Notes under the pieces: model-generated
Databases searched by the model: none
Told to the model about the DNA's origin: nothing
What the model saw: only the letters and a program-made list of their open reading frames with translations
Assembly (NCBI RefSeq): GCF_007655255.1
Contig: NZ_VMYE01000001.1
Coordinates: forward strand, 310,001 to 374,000
Reading direction: 5' to 3'
From: Extensimonas perlucida
GTDB lineage: Bacteria > Pseudomonadota > Gammaproteobacteria > Burkholderiales > Burkholderiaceae_C
DNA length: 64,000 bases
Shown here: piece by piece, positions 18,049-24,959 of the stretch
Layout: every line of letters begins with the position of its first letter
Position numbering within the stretch: the stretch's first letter is position 1
Translations under genes and position numbers: made by a program

Positions 18049-18411
18049 GTGCAGCTCTTCCAGTCCCTGCCCGTTCCTTTGCAGACCGTGCTGCTGCTCG
18101 TGGCCAGCAATGTCTTCATGACCTTTGCGTGGTACGGGCATCTGAAGAACCTTGCCACCGCGCCCTGGTATGTGGCCGCGCTCGTGAGCTGGGGCATCGC
18201 CTTGTTCGAGTACCTGCTGCAGGTGCCGGCAAACCGCATCGGCTTCACCCGGTTCGACGTGGGGCAGCTCAAGATCCTGCAGGAGGTCGTCACGCTCACG
18301 GTGTTCATGCCGTTTGCGGTGTTCTACCTCGGTCAGCCGCTGCGTTGGGACTACCTCTGGGCGGCACTGTGCATGGTCGGTGCGGTGCATTTCGTTTTTC
18401 GCGGGGCCTGA
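18049..18411 (+). CDS. DMT-family (DUF486) small membrane protein
   Basis: The 120-residue protein has four hydrophobic segments and the DUF486/DMT landmarks NVFMTFAWYGHLK, EYLLQVPANRIG and LKILQEVVTLTVFMPFA. The last two are strongly conserved in this small-transporter-like family of unknown substrate. GTG at 18049 is preferred: it follows GAGGGAG closely and gives the usual length. Its position 4 bp after pgi suggests one transcript, but no functional link to glycolysis is known. Confidence 0.85.
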   Translation: MQLFQSLPVPLQTVLLLVASNVFMTFAWYGHLKNLATAPWYVAALVSWGIALFEYLLQVPANRIGFTRFDVGQLKILQEVVTLTVFMPFAVFYLGQPLRWDYLWAALCMVGAVHFVFRGA

Positions 18412-18471
18412 CGCAGAGCAGCAGTGGTTTCGCAGCTCGGTTTTCCGCGCAATCTGCGCGGTTAAACTCGT

Positions 18472-18490
18472 GTGTCACGAAATTGTCACA
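18472..18490. promoter_or_regulatory. Possible Pho box upstream of the DUF47-pit pair
   Basis: TGTCAC (18473-18478) is repeated 11 bp later (18484-18489) with an AT-rich GAAAT spacer, the spacing of the PhoB box (two CTGTCAT-like half-sites). It sits 67 bp before the DUF47 gene of a phosphate transport pair. In Sinorhizobium meliloti the equivalent orfA-pit operon is repressed by PhoB in phosphate starvation. PhoB control here is inference. Confidence 0.45.
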
Positions 18491-18556
18491 AGTCTTCACC
18501 CTCGCCGACCCGTCTTGGGCTCGCGAAACCCATGTTTTCCCACAGGAGCCCCGCCC

Positions 18557-19204
18557 ATGCTGTTTGGCAAGCTGTTGCCACGCGAAGGCAATTTTTTCAA
18601 GATGTTCGACCAGCATGCCGAGCGCATCGTCGAGGCTGCCCATGCCTTTGCCCAGTTGGTGGCGCATTACAACGACCTGCACCTGCGCGAAAAATACAAC
18701 CAGGATGTCGATAACGCCGAACGTGCCGCGGATCGCGTAACGCACGAGGTCAACAAAAGCATCCACAAGACCTTCATCACACCCATAGACCGCGAGCAGA
18801 TCCACTCGCTCATCAACACCATGGACGACGTGGCCGATTTGATCCAGGACTCGGCCGAGACCATGGCGCTGTATGACGTGCGCCACATGACGGTCGAGAT
18901 TTCGCGCCTCACCGATCTGAGCGTCAAGTGCTGCGAGCGCCTGCGCGACGCCGTGCACCTGCTCGAAAAAATCGCCGAGCCCGCCGTGGCCGAGGCCGCA
19001 CTCAAGACCTGCGAAGAAATCGACCGCCTCGAAAGCGATGCCGACCGCGTGATGCGCGCGGCCATGAGCAAACTGTTCCGTGAGGAACCCGATGTGCGCG
19101 AGGTGATCAAGCTCAAGGCCATCTACGAGCTGCTCGAAACCATCACCGACAAGTGCGAAGACGTGGCCAACATCATCGAGGGCATCGTCCTCGAAAACTC
19201 CTGA
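18557..19204 (+). CDS. DUF47 family PhoU-like accessory protein of the Pit transporter
   Basis: This 215-residue protein, almost all helical, matches the DUF47/TIGR00153 family, structurally related to PhoU. The conserved stretch ITPIDREQIHSLINTMDDVADLI and the late ELLETITDKCEDVANIIEGIVLENS are diagnostic; their acidic residues probably bind metal. Members are encoded next to Pit transporters and are thought to control their activity. AGGAG lies 8 nt before the ATG at 18557. The pit gene follows after 22 bp. A direct repeat resembling a Pho box is found upstream. Confidence 0.93.
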   Translation: MLFGKLLPREGNFFKMFDQHAERIVEAAHAFAQLVAHYNDLHLREKYNQDVDNAERAADRVTHEVNKSIHKTFITPIDREQIHSLINTMDDVADLIQDSAETMALYDVRHMTVEISRLTDLSVKCCERLRDAVHLLEKIAEPAVAEAALKTCEEIDRLESDADRVMRAAMSKLFREEPDVREVIKLKAIYELLETITDKCEDVANIIEGIVLENS

Positions 19205-19226
19205 GCAGGGCAGGGAGCCAAGGCGC

Positions 19227-20237
19227 ATGCAAACCGTCCCTACAGCCCTTTGGGTGGTGATTCTGCTGGTCGCGCTCGCGATCCTGTTCGACTTCATGAA
19301 CGGCTTTCACGACGCCGCGAATTCGATCGCCACGGTCGTTTCTACCGGCGTGCTCAAGCCTGCGCAGGCGGTGTTGTTCGCGGCGTTTTTCAACGTGGTG
19401 GCGGTGTTCGTGTTCCACCTCAGCGTGGCCGCCACGATCGGCAAGGGCATCGTGCAGCCAGGGGTGGTCGATACCCACGTGGTGTTCGGCGCCCTCGTGG
19501 GTGCCATCACCTGGAACATCGTCACCTGGCTGTACGGCATTCCGAGCAGCTCCTCGCACGCACTCATCGGCGGCATCGTGGGCGCGGTGATCGCCAAGAC
19601 CGGCGCGGGCGCGCTGATTGGCGCGGGCATCCTCAAGACGGTGCTGTTCATTTTCGTCTCGCCGCTGCTCGGCTTTTTGCTCGGCTCGCTCATGATGGTG
19701 CTGGTTGCCTGGATTTTCCGGCGCACGCGCCCGAGCCGCGTCGACCATTGGTTTCGGCGCCTGCAACTGCTGTCGGCGGGCGCGTACAGCCTTGGGCATG
19801 GCGGCAACGACGCGCAAAAGACCATGGGCATGATCTGGCTGCTGTTGATCGCCACGGGCTATGCCTCTGCGGGCGATGCGGCGCCGCCTACATGGGTCAT
19901 AGTGAGCTGCTACCTGGCCATAGGCCTGGGCACCATGTTTGGTGGCTGGCGCATCGTCAAGACCATGGGCCAGCGTATCACCAAGCTCAAGCCCGTGGGC
20001 GGCTTTTGCGCGGAAACGGGCGGGGCGCTGACGCTGTTTCTCGCGACCGCGCTCGGTATTCCGGTGTCGACCACGCACACCATCACGGGCGCCATCGTCG
20101 GCGTAGGCTCGACGCAACGCGCAAGCGCGGTGCGCTGGGGCGTGGCGGGCAACATCATCTGGGCGTGGATATTGACCATCCCGGCGAGCGCCTTCGTCGC
20201 CGCCATTGCGTATTGGCTGAGCTTGCAGCTTTATTGA
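19227..20237 (+). CDS. pit: Low-affinity inorganic phosphate transporter, PiT family
   Basis: The 336-residue membrane protein carries both PiT signature repeats. The N-terminal one is FDFMNGFHDAANSIATVVSTGVL and the C-terminal one is TALGIPVSTTHTITGAIVGVG, with the GHGGNDAQKTMG motif in the second half. It is expected to import metal-phosphate by proton symport across the inner membrane. It forms an operon with the preceding DUF47 gene. The length is that of the short PiT proteins (about 330-340) rather than the E. coli form of about 500. Confidence 0.95.
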   Translation: MQTVPTALWVVILLVALAILFDFMNGFHDAANSIATVVSTGVLKPAQAVLFAAFFNVVAVFVFHLSVAATIGKGIVQPGVVDTHVVFGALVGAITWNIVTWLYGIPSSSSHALIGGIVGAVIAKTGAGALIGAGILKTVLFIFVSPLLGFLLGSLMMVLVAWIFRRTRPSRVDHWFRRLQLLSAGAYSLGHGGNDAQKTMGMIWLLLIATGYASAGDAAPPTWVIVSCYLAIGLGTMFGGWRIVKTMGQRITKLKPVGGFCAETGGALTLFLATALGIPVSTTHTITGAIVGVGSTQRASAVRWGVAGNIIWAWILTIPASAFVAAIAYWLSLQLY

Positions 20238-20247
20238 TTGCTCTTCT

Positions 20248-20295
20248 ATTGATAGCTTTTGGCGCTTGATGGATAAGCGCTAAAGCCATGTTTCA
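20248..20295. repeat. Intergenic hairpin repeat (AGCGCT type)
   Basis: GATAGCTTTTGGCGCTT, then a GATGGAT loop, then AAGCGCTAAAGCC, forms an imperfect hairpin between the convergent pit and TM2 genes. Similar structures occur at 42537-42568 and 44841-44890. Position after pit suggests it could end transcription. Confidence 0.6.
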
Positions 20296-20310
20296 TTAGT
20301 ATTTTCGAGC

Positions 20311-20778
20311 TCACTGCGAAATGCGGCGTGCCTCTTCGATCTGGTACTCGAAATAACGCTGAAAGCTGAACGCGATGCTCGCCATCAGCACCGCCGTGCC
20401 CACCATCAGCGCGCCCGCGATGGCGAAGATCGTGAACCAGTTCGTGCGCCCAGGTGCGGCGTCGGGCGCGATCTGCGGGTTGAAGCGCGCGTTCCATTTC
20501 TCGGGCGTCATGAGCCCGTACAGGATGGCGCGCAGCGCGCAGCCCGCGATCGTGAAGCCCAGCAGCGGGATCAGCAGCCAGCTCAGCGCGTCGTCCTGCC
20601 CCAGCTGCTGCACGCGCTCCATGCCATAGAGCCCGAGCGCCGTGGGAATGGGCAACAGCCAGCCAAGCCAGTCGCCCAGGCCGTGCAGGTAAAAACGGTG
20701 CAGCCCCAGCGGCCCGCCCACGAAGGCGAGCCAGGCGGCGATGGTTTTGTTCTTGGTTGTGGGTTTTTTCGTGGACAT
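20311..20778 (-). CDS. TM2-domain-like membrane protein of unknown function
   Basis: The 155-residue protein starts with a Lys/Thr-rich segment and then AAWLAFVGGPLGLHRFYLHGLGDWLGW. This resembles the TM2 domain pattern (gGxfGaHrFYlG) of small membrane proteins. Further hydrophobic segments lie near residues 33-50, 68-90 and 113-140. The role is unknown. It ends a two-gene minus-strand unit behind the GNAT gene (9 bp gap). Confidence 0.7.
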   Translation of the reverse strand: MSTKKPTTKNKTIAAWLAFVGGPLGLHRFYLHGLGDWLGWLLPIPTALGLYGMERVQQLGQDDALSWLLIPLLGFTIAGCALRAILYGLMTPEKWNARFNPQIAPDAAPGRTNWFTIFAIAGALMVGTAVLMASIAFSFQRYFEYQIEEARRISQ

Positions 20779-20787
20779 GGTGCGCGA

Positions 20788-21309
20788 TTATTCCGGCGAA
20801 CTGCGGTCGCCATCGCCCAGGGGCTTTTCCATGAGCACGATGTCGCGCCAGGCGCCAAACTTCCAGCCGGCCGAGCGCACGATGCCCACGTCGGTGAAAC
20901 CCAGCGCCCGGTGCACGCCGATCGAGCCCGCGTTGGCCGAGTCGCCGATCACCGCGAGCAGCTTGCGCACGCCGCGGGCCTTGCATTGCTCGACCAGCCC
21001 CGCGAGCAGCACCCGCCCCAGCCCCTGGCCGCGTGCCGCGTCTGCGAGGTAGATCGAATCCTCGCAGCAATAGCGGTAGGCCGGGCGCGGCTTGAACCAG
21101 TTGGCGTAGGCAAAGCCCAGGACTTGCCCCTCGTTTTCCGCTACCAGCCAGGGCAGCCCGCGGGCTTGCACCTCGGCGTGGCGCCGCAACATTTCGGCGG
21201 CGTCGGGCGGCTCGATTTCGAAGGTGCCCGTGCCGTGCAGCACATGGTGGGCATAGATGGCGGTGACGGCAGCCAGGTCGTCAGAGGAGCAGGGGCGGAT
21301 GGAGAGCAT
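20788..21309 (-). CDS. GNAT-family N-acetyltransferase (phosphinothricin/methionine sulfone acetyltransferase-like)
   Basis: The 173-residue protein matches the Pat/MnaT subgroup of GNAT enzymes. Seen are IRPCSSDDLAAVTAIYAHHVLHGTGTFE at the N-terminus, the substrate-side FAYANWFKPRPAYRYCCEDSIYL, the acetyl-CoA-binding ARGQGLGRVLL (R/Q-x-x-G-x-G/A motif, about residue 95) and the closing GFTDVGIVRSAGWKFGAWRDIVLMEKPL. Relatives acetylate phosphinothricin, methionine sulfone or similar amino acid analogues; the natural substrate is uncertain. Confidence 0.88.
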   Translation of the reverse strand: MLSIRPCSSDDLAAVTAIYAHHVLHGTGTFEIEPPDAAEMLRRHAEVQARGLPWLVAENEGQVLGFAYANWFKPRPAYRYCCEDSIYLADAARGQGLGRVLLAGLVEQCKARGVRKLLAVIGDSANAGSIGVHRALGFTDVGIVRSAGWKFGAWRDIVLMEKPLGDGDRSSPE

Positions 21310-21355
21310 GGAGTGCGAGCGGGGAAAACCAGGAATGTCAATCGGCCGGACTCGA

Positions 21356-21361
21356 TATAAT
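21356..21361 (+). promoter_or_regulatory. Candidate -10 element of the rpsP-rimM-trmD-rplS promoter
   Basis: A perfect TATAAT lies 178 bp before rpsP. No good -35 hexamer is seen at 16-18 bp; ATGTCA at 21335-21340 is the nearest. The long leader could hold regulatory structure, but no known riboswitch was recognised. Confidence 0.4.
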
Positions 21362-21539
21362 CAGCGGCTTTGCAGCGTGTGGCTGGCTGGGTGGTCATGC
21401 CGCGTGTCTCAACGCTGCGCAATCGCCGTTTTGGGTCATGGCTTTGGCTCAGGGCGGCATGAAACCGAGGCTCGACGCATACAGACGGTTTTTGCTGGGT
21501 TTGTGGCGCGAGTTTTTGTACCCCCGAGGATAAATCAAC

Positions 21540-21791
21540 ATGGTCGTCATTCGACTCTCCCGCGGCGGCTCCAAGGGCCGTCCGTTTTACAACATCGTCG
21601 TTGCCGACAAGCGTGTGCGCCGCGACGGGCGCTTCATCGAGCGCTTGGGCTTTTACAACCCCGTAGCCAAAGAAGGCGAAGAGGGTTTGCGTATCGCCCA
21701 GGACCGGCTGGCCTACTGGAAGAGTGTGGGCGCACAAGCCTCGCCCACGGTCGATCGCCTGATCAAGCAAGCTGCCAAGCAGGCAGCCTGA
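21540..21791 (+). CDS. rpsP: 30S ribosomal protein S16
   Basis: The 83-residue protein is a typical S16: it opens with [20 protein letters not shown], followed by [20 protein letters not shown] and a C-terminal [21 protein letters not shown]16 stabilises the 5' domain of 16S rRNA in the small subunit. It is the first gene of the conserved rpsP-rimM-trmD-rplS operon. Confidence 0.98.
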   Translation: MVVIRLSRGGSKGRPFYNIVVADKRVRRDGRFIERLGFYNPVAKEGEEGLRIAQDRLAYWKSVGAQASPTVDRLIKQAAKQAA

Positions 21792-21822
21792 GCTTTGGCG
21801 CGCGCAGCGGGCTCCGTTGGCT

Positions 21823-21844
21823 CGGGCTGACGGGCCCGTTTTTT
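21823..21844 (+). terminator. Small hairpin with T-run between rpsP and rimM (attenuator-like)
   Basis: CGGGC (21823-21827) pairs with GCCCG (21834-21838) and is followed by six T residues. The 5-bp stem is short, so partial termination that lowers rimM and trmD relative to rpsP is more likely than a full stop. Lower expression of the middle genes is known for the E. coli operon. Confidence 0.5.
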
Positions 21845-21875
21845 CTTTTCCCTGGGGCTTCGTTCCTTCTTTGTT

Positions 21876-22610
21876 ATGTCCGCCGCCTTGCCGCTCGATC
21901 TGGTTGACCTGCCCGCCGACGCCGTGGAAGTCGGGCGCATCGCGGACGCGTGGGGTGTGAAGGGCTGGTTCAAGGTGCTGCCCTACAGCGCCGCGCCCGA
22001 GGCCTTGTTTTCGTCCAAGCGCTGGTACTTGCAGCCCGCAGAGCGCGGCGTGCGCGGCTTCGAAGGCACGCGCCTGTTGCGCATCCGCGAGGCCAAGGAG
22101 CACGCGGACACCATCGTCGCCTGGGCGCAGGACATCCCCGACCGCGGCGCTGCCGAAGCCCTGCGCGGCGCGCGCGTCTTCGTGCCGCGCTCGAGCTTCC
22201 CGAGCACCGGCGCCGACGAATACTACTGGGTCGATCTCATCGGCCTGGCCGTGGTCAACCGTGAAGGCGTGGAGCTGGGCGAAGTGCGCGAACTGCTCTC
22301 CACAGGCCCGCAAACCGTGCTCGTGCTGAGCTACCAGCAAGAAGGCAAAGCGCAAGGAGTCGGTCGGACTTTGGGCGTCGAAAGCGAGAATGCGCCCCAG
22401 CGAGGCCAGTTTTTGCCGGATTCGCCGCTCCATAGTGGTGCTATGGGGCAAGAAGACAGTAAAAAATGGGCCGCTGCGGCGCATTCGCAGCCGACGATTC
22501 CAAAGTCCGACAGGCTCCTAGAGCGCATGATTCCCTTCGTCTCGGCCTACGTCGATCGGGTCGATCTCGCGGCGCGGCGCATCTTCGTCGATTGGCAGCC
22601 CGATTACTGA
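21876..22610 (+). CDS. rimM: Ribosome maturation factor RimM carrying a 55-residue in-frame palindromic-element insert
   Basis: RimM assists 30S head assembly and binds S19. Residues to about 115 form the N-terminal RimM domain (VEVGRIADAWGVKGWFKVLPYS). The C-terminal PRC-barrel domain starts near YYWVDLIGLAVVN and ends ERMIPFVSAYVDRVDL...VDWQPDY. At 244 residues it exceeds the usual 170-190. The extra residues 161-215 are encoded exactly by the 163-bp element at 22356-22518 plus a TA duplication, inside the loop before ERMIPF. Removing it restores a normal 189-residue RimM. The frame is intact, so a functional protein with a long loop is likely. Confidence 0.93.
   Translation: MSAALPLDLVDLPADAVEVGRIADAWGVKGWFKVLPYSAAPEALFSSKRWYLQPAERGVRGFEGTRLLRIREAKEHADTIVAWAQDIPDRGAAEALRGARVFVPRSSFPSTGADEYYWVDLIGLAVVNREGVELGEVRELLSTGPQTVLVLSYQQEGKAQGVGRTLGVESENAPQRGQFLPDSPLHSGAMGQEDSKKWAAAAHSQPTIPKSDRLLERMIPFVSAYVDRVDLAARRIFVDWQPDY
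22356..22518 (+). mobile_element. 163-bp palindromic MITE-like element (family A), in frame within rimM
   Basis: This is the second copy of the glk element, same length, same orientation and same reading frame. The right end, CCAAAGTCCGACAGGCTCC, is intact. The left end differs at two bases (GGAGTCGGTCGGACTTTGG). Flanks are AA on the left and TA on the right, consistent with TA duplication and one mutation. There are seven differences from the glk copy: A/V, C/G, D/E, R/Q, P/L, A/G and G/S in translation, with no silent ones. The pre-insertion codons would read GCG CTA GAG. Confidence 0.9.
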
Positions 22611-22647
22611 GCCCCTTGGGCCCCGATAGTCTTGCTCAGACTGCCGC

Positions 22648-23430
22648 ATGCGCTTCGACATCATCACCTTGTTCCCCGAGCTGTTTGCGCCCTTTCTGGC
22701 CATTGGCGTGACGCGCCGCGCCTACGCCAGTGGCCAGGTGCAGGTGCAGTTGTGGAACCCGCGTGACTATGCCGAGGGCGCGTACCGCCGCGTCGATGAC
22801 CGGCCCTTCGGCGGCGGGCCGGGCATGGTGATGCTGGCCGAGCCGCTCGCGCGCTGCCTTGCGGCAATCCGCGCGGCGCGGCGCGAAGGCGAAGGCGCAC
22901 AGGCGCCTGTGCTGCTGTTTTCGCCTATAGGCAAGACGCTGAACCAGGCGCAGGTCGAGCGCTGGGCCGCGAGCAGCGGCGCCATCCTGCTGTGCGGCCG
23001 CTATGAGGGCATAGACCAGCGCTTCATCGACGCGCACGTCGATGTGCAGATCAGCCTGGGTGACTTTGTGCTCTCCGGCGGCGAGATCGCCGCCATGGCC
23101 CTGCTCGACGCCGTGGCGCGCTTGCAACCCGGCGTGTTGCACGACGCCCAAAGCCACGCCTACGACAGCTTCAGCCAGGCGCTCGATGGGCTGCTCGACT
23201 GCCCGCACTACACCCGCCCCGAAGAATGGGCCGGTCGCGCCGTGCCCGCCGTGCTGCTGTCCGGCCACCACGCCGAGATCGAGCGCTGGCGGCGCGCCGA
23301 GCGTCTGAGCCTCACGGCCAGGCACCGCCCCGACCTGATCGATGCGACGCGTACGGCGGGGCGCCTGAGTGCCGAGGATGAGGCCATTCTTGCAAAAACC
23401 CTGCAAGAAAATACGGCGGGCTTGCTATAA
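22648..23430 (+). CDS. trmD: tRNA (guanine37-N1)-methyltransferase
   Basis: TrmD is the SPOUT-class knotted methyltransferase that makes m1G37 in tRNAs reading CNN codons, preventing +1 frameshifts. The 260 residues include [12 protein letters not shown], the [11 protein letters not shown] loop, the trefoil-knot motif [31 protein letters not shown] split over the AdoMet site (about residues 115-145), and [12 protein letters not shown]. Length is normal. It follows rimM by 37 bp. Confidence 0.97.
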   Translation: MRFDIITLFPELFAPFLAIGVTRRAYASGQVQVQLWNPRDYAEGAYRRVDDRPFGGGPGMVMLAEPLARCLAAIRAARREGEGAQAPVLLFSPIGKTLNQAQVERWAASSGAILLCGRYEGIDQRFIDAHVDVQISLGDFVLSGGEIAAMALLDAVARLQPGVLHDAQSHAYDSFSQALDGLLDCPHYTRPEEWAGRAVPAVLLSGHHAEIERWRRAERLSLTARHRPDLIDATRTAGRLSAEDEAILAKTLQENTAGLL

Positions 23431-23558
23431 TCGCCGGCTTTTCGATCCTCTGTCCGGCCGTTTTGCGAGCAAAATCGCATAATTGCTCTTGTAAAACATC
23501 GAAGCGTCAATCCCGGCGCAGCCACTCTTGGCGCGGACATGATCCTTGGATGGCACAC

Positions 23559-23948
23559 ATGAACCTGATTCAAATCCTCGAAGCGGAAGAAATCGCCCGC
23601 CTCAACAAGAACATCCCCGAATTCGGCCCCGGCGACACCGTGGTCGTGAACGTCAACGTGGTCGAAGGCACGCGCAAGCGCGTGCAGGCCTACGAAGGCG
23701 TGGTCATCGCCAAGCGCAACCGCGGGCTCAACAGCGGCTTCACGGTGCGCAAGATATCCAGCGGTGAAGGCGTTGAGCGCACTTTCCAGACCTACAGCCC
23801 GCTGATCGCGAGCATCGAAGTCAAGCGCCGCGGCGACGTGCGCCGCGCCAAGCTCTACTACCTGCGCGAGCGCAGCGGCAAGTCGGCACGCATCAAGGAA
23901 AAGCTGCCGGCACGCAAGGCCTCGGCCAGCGCTGCAGCCGCCGAATAA
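23559..23948 (+). CDS. rplS: 50S ribosomal protein L19
   Basis: The 129-residue protein is L19, located at the interface of the two subunits. It starts [12 protein letters not shown], then [26 protein letters not shown], the signature [17 protein letters not shown] and [16 protein letters not shown]. An in-frame ATG three codons earlier (23550) is also possible. The last gene of its operon, it ends at a strong terminator. A TATAAT at 23426-23431, over the trmD stop, could provide an extra promoter. Confidence 0.97.
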   Translation: MNLIQILEAEEIARLNKNIPEFGPGDTVVVNVNVVEGTRKRVQAYEGVVIAKRNRGLNSGFTVRKISSGEGVERTFQTYSPLIASIEVKRRGDVRRAKLYYLRERSGKSARIKEKLPARKASASAAAAE

Positions 23949-23970
23949 GCCGCAGGCGCCATCGCGCACA

Positions 23971-24003
23971 AGCCGCTACAGTAGGTGCTGTAGCGGCTTT
24001 TTT
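23971..24003 (+). terminator. Rho-independent terminator of the rpsP-rplS operon
   Basis: AGCCGCTACAG (23971-23981) pairs perfectly with CTGTAGCGGCT (23988-23998) around a 6-nt loop, followed by a run of T residues. The 11-bp stem is the strongest intrinsic terminator in the window. Confidence 0.93.
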
Positions 24004-24031
24004 ATTTGTGCCGCGGCTTTTACTCTTTGCC

Positions 24032-24748
24032 GTGACTTCTTCTGACTCTTCCTCTACCAACGCGCGCGCGCCTTCCTTGACCCAGCCTGGTTTCGATCCG
24101 CGCCAAGTTCCTGTTTCCGGTATTGATACCCACTTGCCTGCCGTGCCAGCGCAACTGCAGACGCCCGAGGCCCTGCGTGCGCGCTTTGCCATGCCGCCGC
24201 AATGGACGCCCGAAGTGGCGCAGGAGCCGGTGTTTGCCAACCGCCCGCTGGCGCAGGCGGCGGTGCTGCTGCCCATCGTCTTGCGCGACGAGCCCACGGT
24301 GTTGCTCACACAGCGCACGCCGCACCTGTCTTCGCATTCAGGGCAGGTGGCCTTTCCGGGTGGGCGTGTCGATCCTGAAGACGCCTCGCTCGTGCATACC
24401 GCCTTGCGCGAGGCGCAGGAAGAGGTGGGGCTGCCGCCCGAGGTCGTCGAAGTGCTGGGTTTGCTTCCAACCTACATCACGGGCTCGGCCTTTGCCGTCT
24501 CGCCCGTGGTGGCGCTGGTACAGCCGCCAGGTCAGCTGCAGCCAAACCCGCATGAAGTGGCCGAGGTTTTCGAAGTGCCGCTGGCATTTTTGCTGAACCC
24601 GGCACACCATCGGCGCCATGTGTACGAATCTGGCGGAATCCGGCGTGAATGGTTCTCCATGCCCTATGAATATGGAAGCAAGAGCTACTACATCTGGGGC
24701 GCCACGGCAGGCATGCTGCGCAATTTTTACCGGTTTCTGATGGCCTGA
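24032..24748 (+). CDS. Nudix hydrolase, CoA pyrophosphatase-like
   Basis: The 238-residue protein has a complete Nudix box, GGRVDPEDASLVHTALREAQEEVGL split as Gx5Ex7REUXEEXGU (about residues 108-131), preceded by the UPF0035-type LLTQRTPHLSSHSGQVAFPGG. This marks CoA pyrophosphatases (NudL-like), which hydrolyse CoA and derivatives. The start is uncertain. GTG at 24008 directly follows the T-run of the upstream terminator and is unlikely, so GTG at 24032 is used. Its stop codon falls within the left end of the palindromic element at 24744. Confidence 0.85.
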   Translation: MTSSDSSSTNARAPSLTQPGFDPRQVPVSGIDTHLPAVPAQLQTPEALRARFAMPPQWTPEVAQEPVFANRPLAQAAVLLPIVLRDEPTVLLTQRTPHLSSHSGQVAFPGGRVDPEDASLVHTALREAQEEVGLPPEVVEVLGLLPTYITGSAFAVSPVVALVQPPGQLQPNPHEVAEVFEVPLAFLLNPAHHRRHVYESGGIRREWFSMPYEYGSKSYYIWGATAGMLRNFYRFLMA

Positions 24749-24912
24749 GAGGCTGAGAGTCTTTCGTCCACTGCCGCCTTGCACACCAAAACACCCCCGC
24801 TCATCGTTGCAAATGCTCGCCATAGCCCGAGCTATGGCTGCGCTTTGCGCCTCGATCGGTGGCGTTTTGATGCGCCTTTCGGCCACGGCCGAAAAACTCT
24901 CAGTCTCTGAGG
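24744..24912. mobile_element. 169-bp palindromic MITE-like element (family C)
   Basis: The left end, CCTGAGAGGCTGAGAGTCTT, and the reverse complement of the right end match at 20 of 23 positions. The arms continue to pair across the element (for example CAAAACACC with GGCGTTTTG) down to a central GCCATAGC...GCTATGGC hairpin near 24821-24838. Size and fold match family A, including a central CCATAG...CTATGG, but the ends differ in sequence. It overlaps the Nudix stop codon and fills the gap before the CobD/CbiB-like gene. No target duplication is evident. Confidence 0.65.
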
Positions 24913-24959
24913 TGCAGCGGGCGATGGGCGCTCGCCCGACCTCAGTATGATTCCGGCCC

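Noticed and set aside
24008-24031. GTG at 24008 as the Nudix gene start
   Set aside because: It directly follows the T-run of the rplS terminator, leaving no ribosome-binding site; the GTG at 24032 is more likely.
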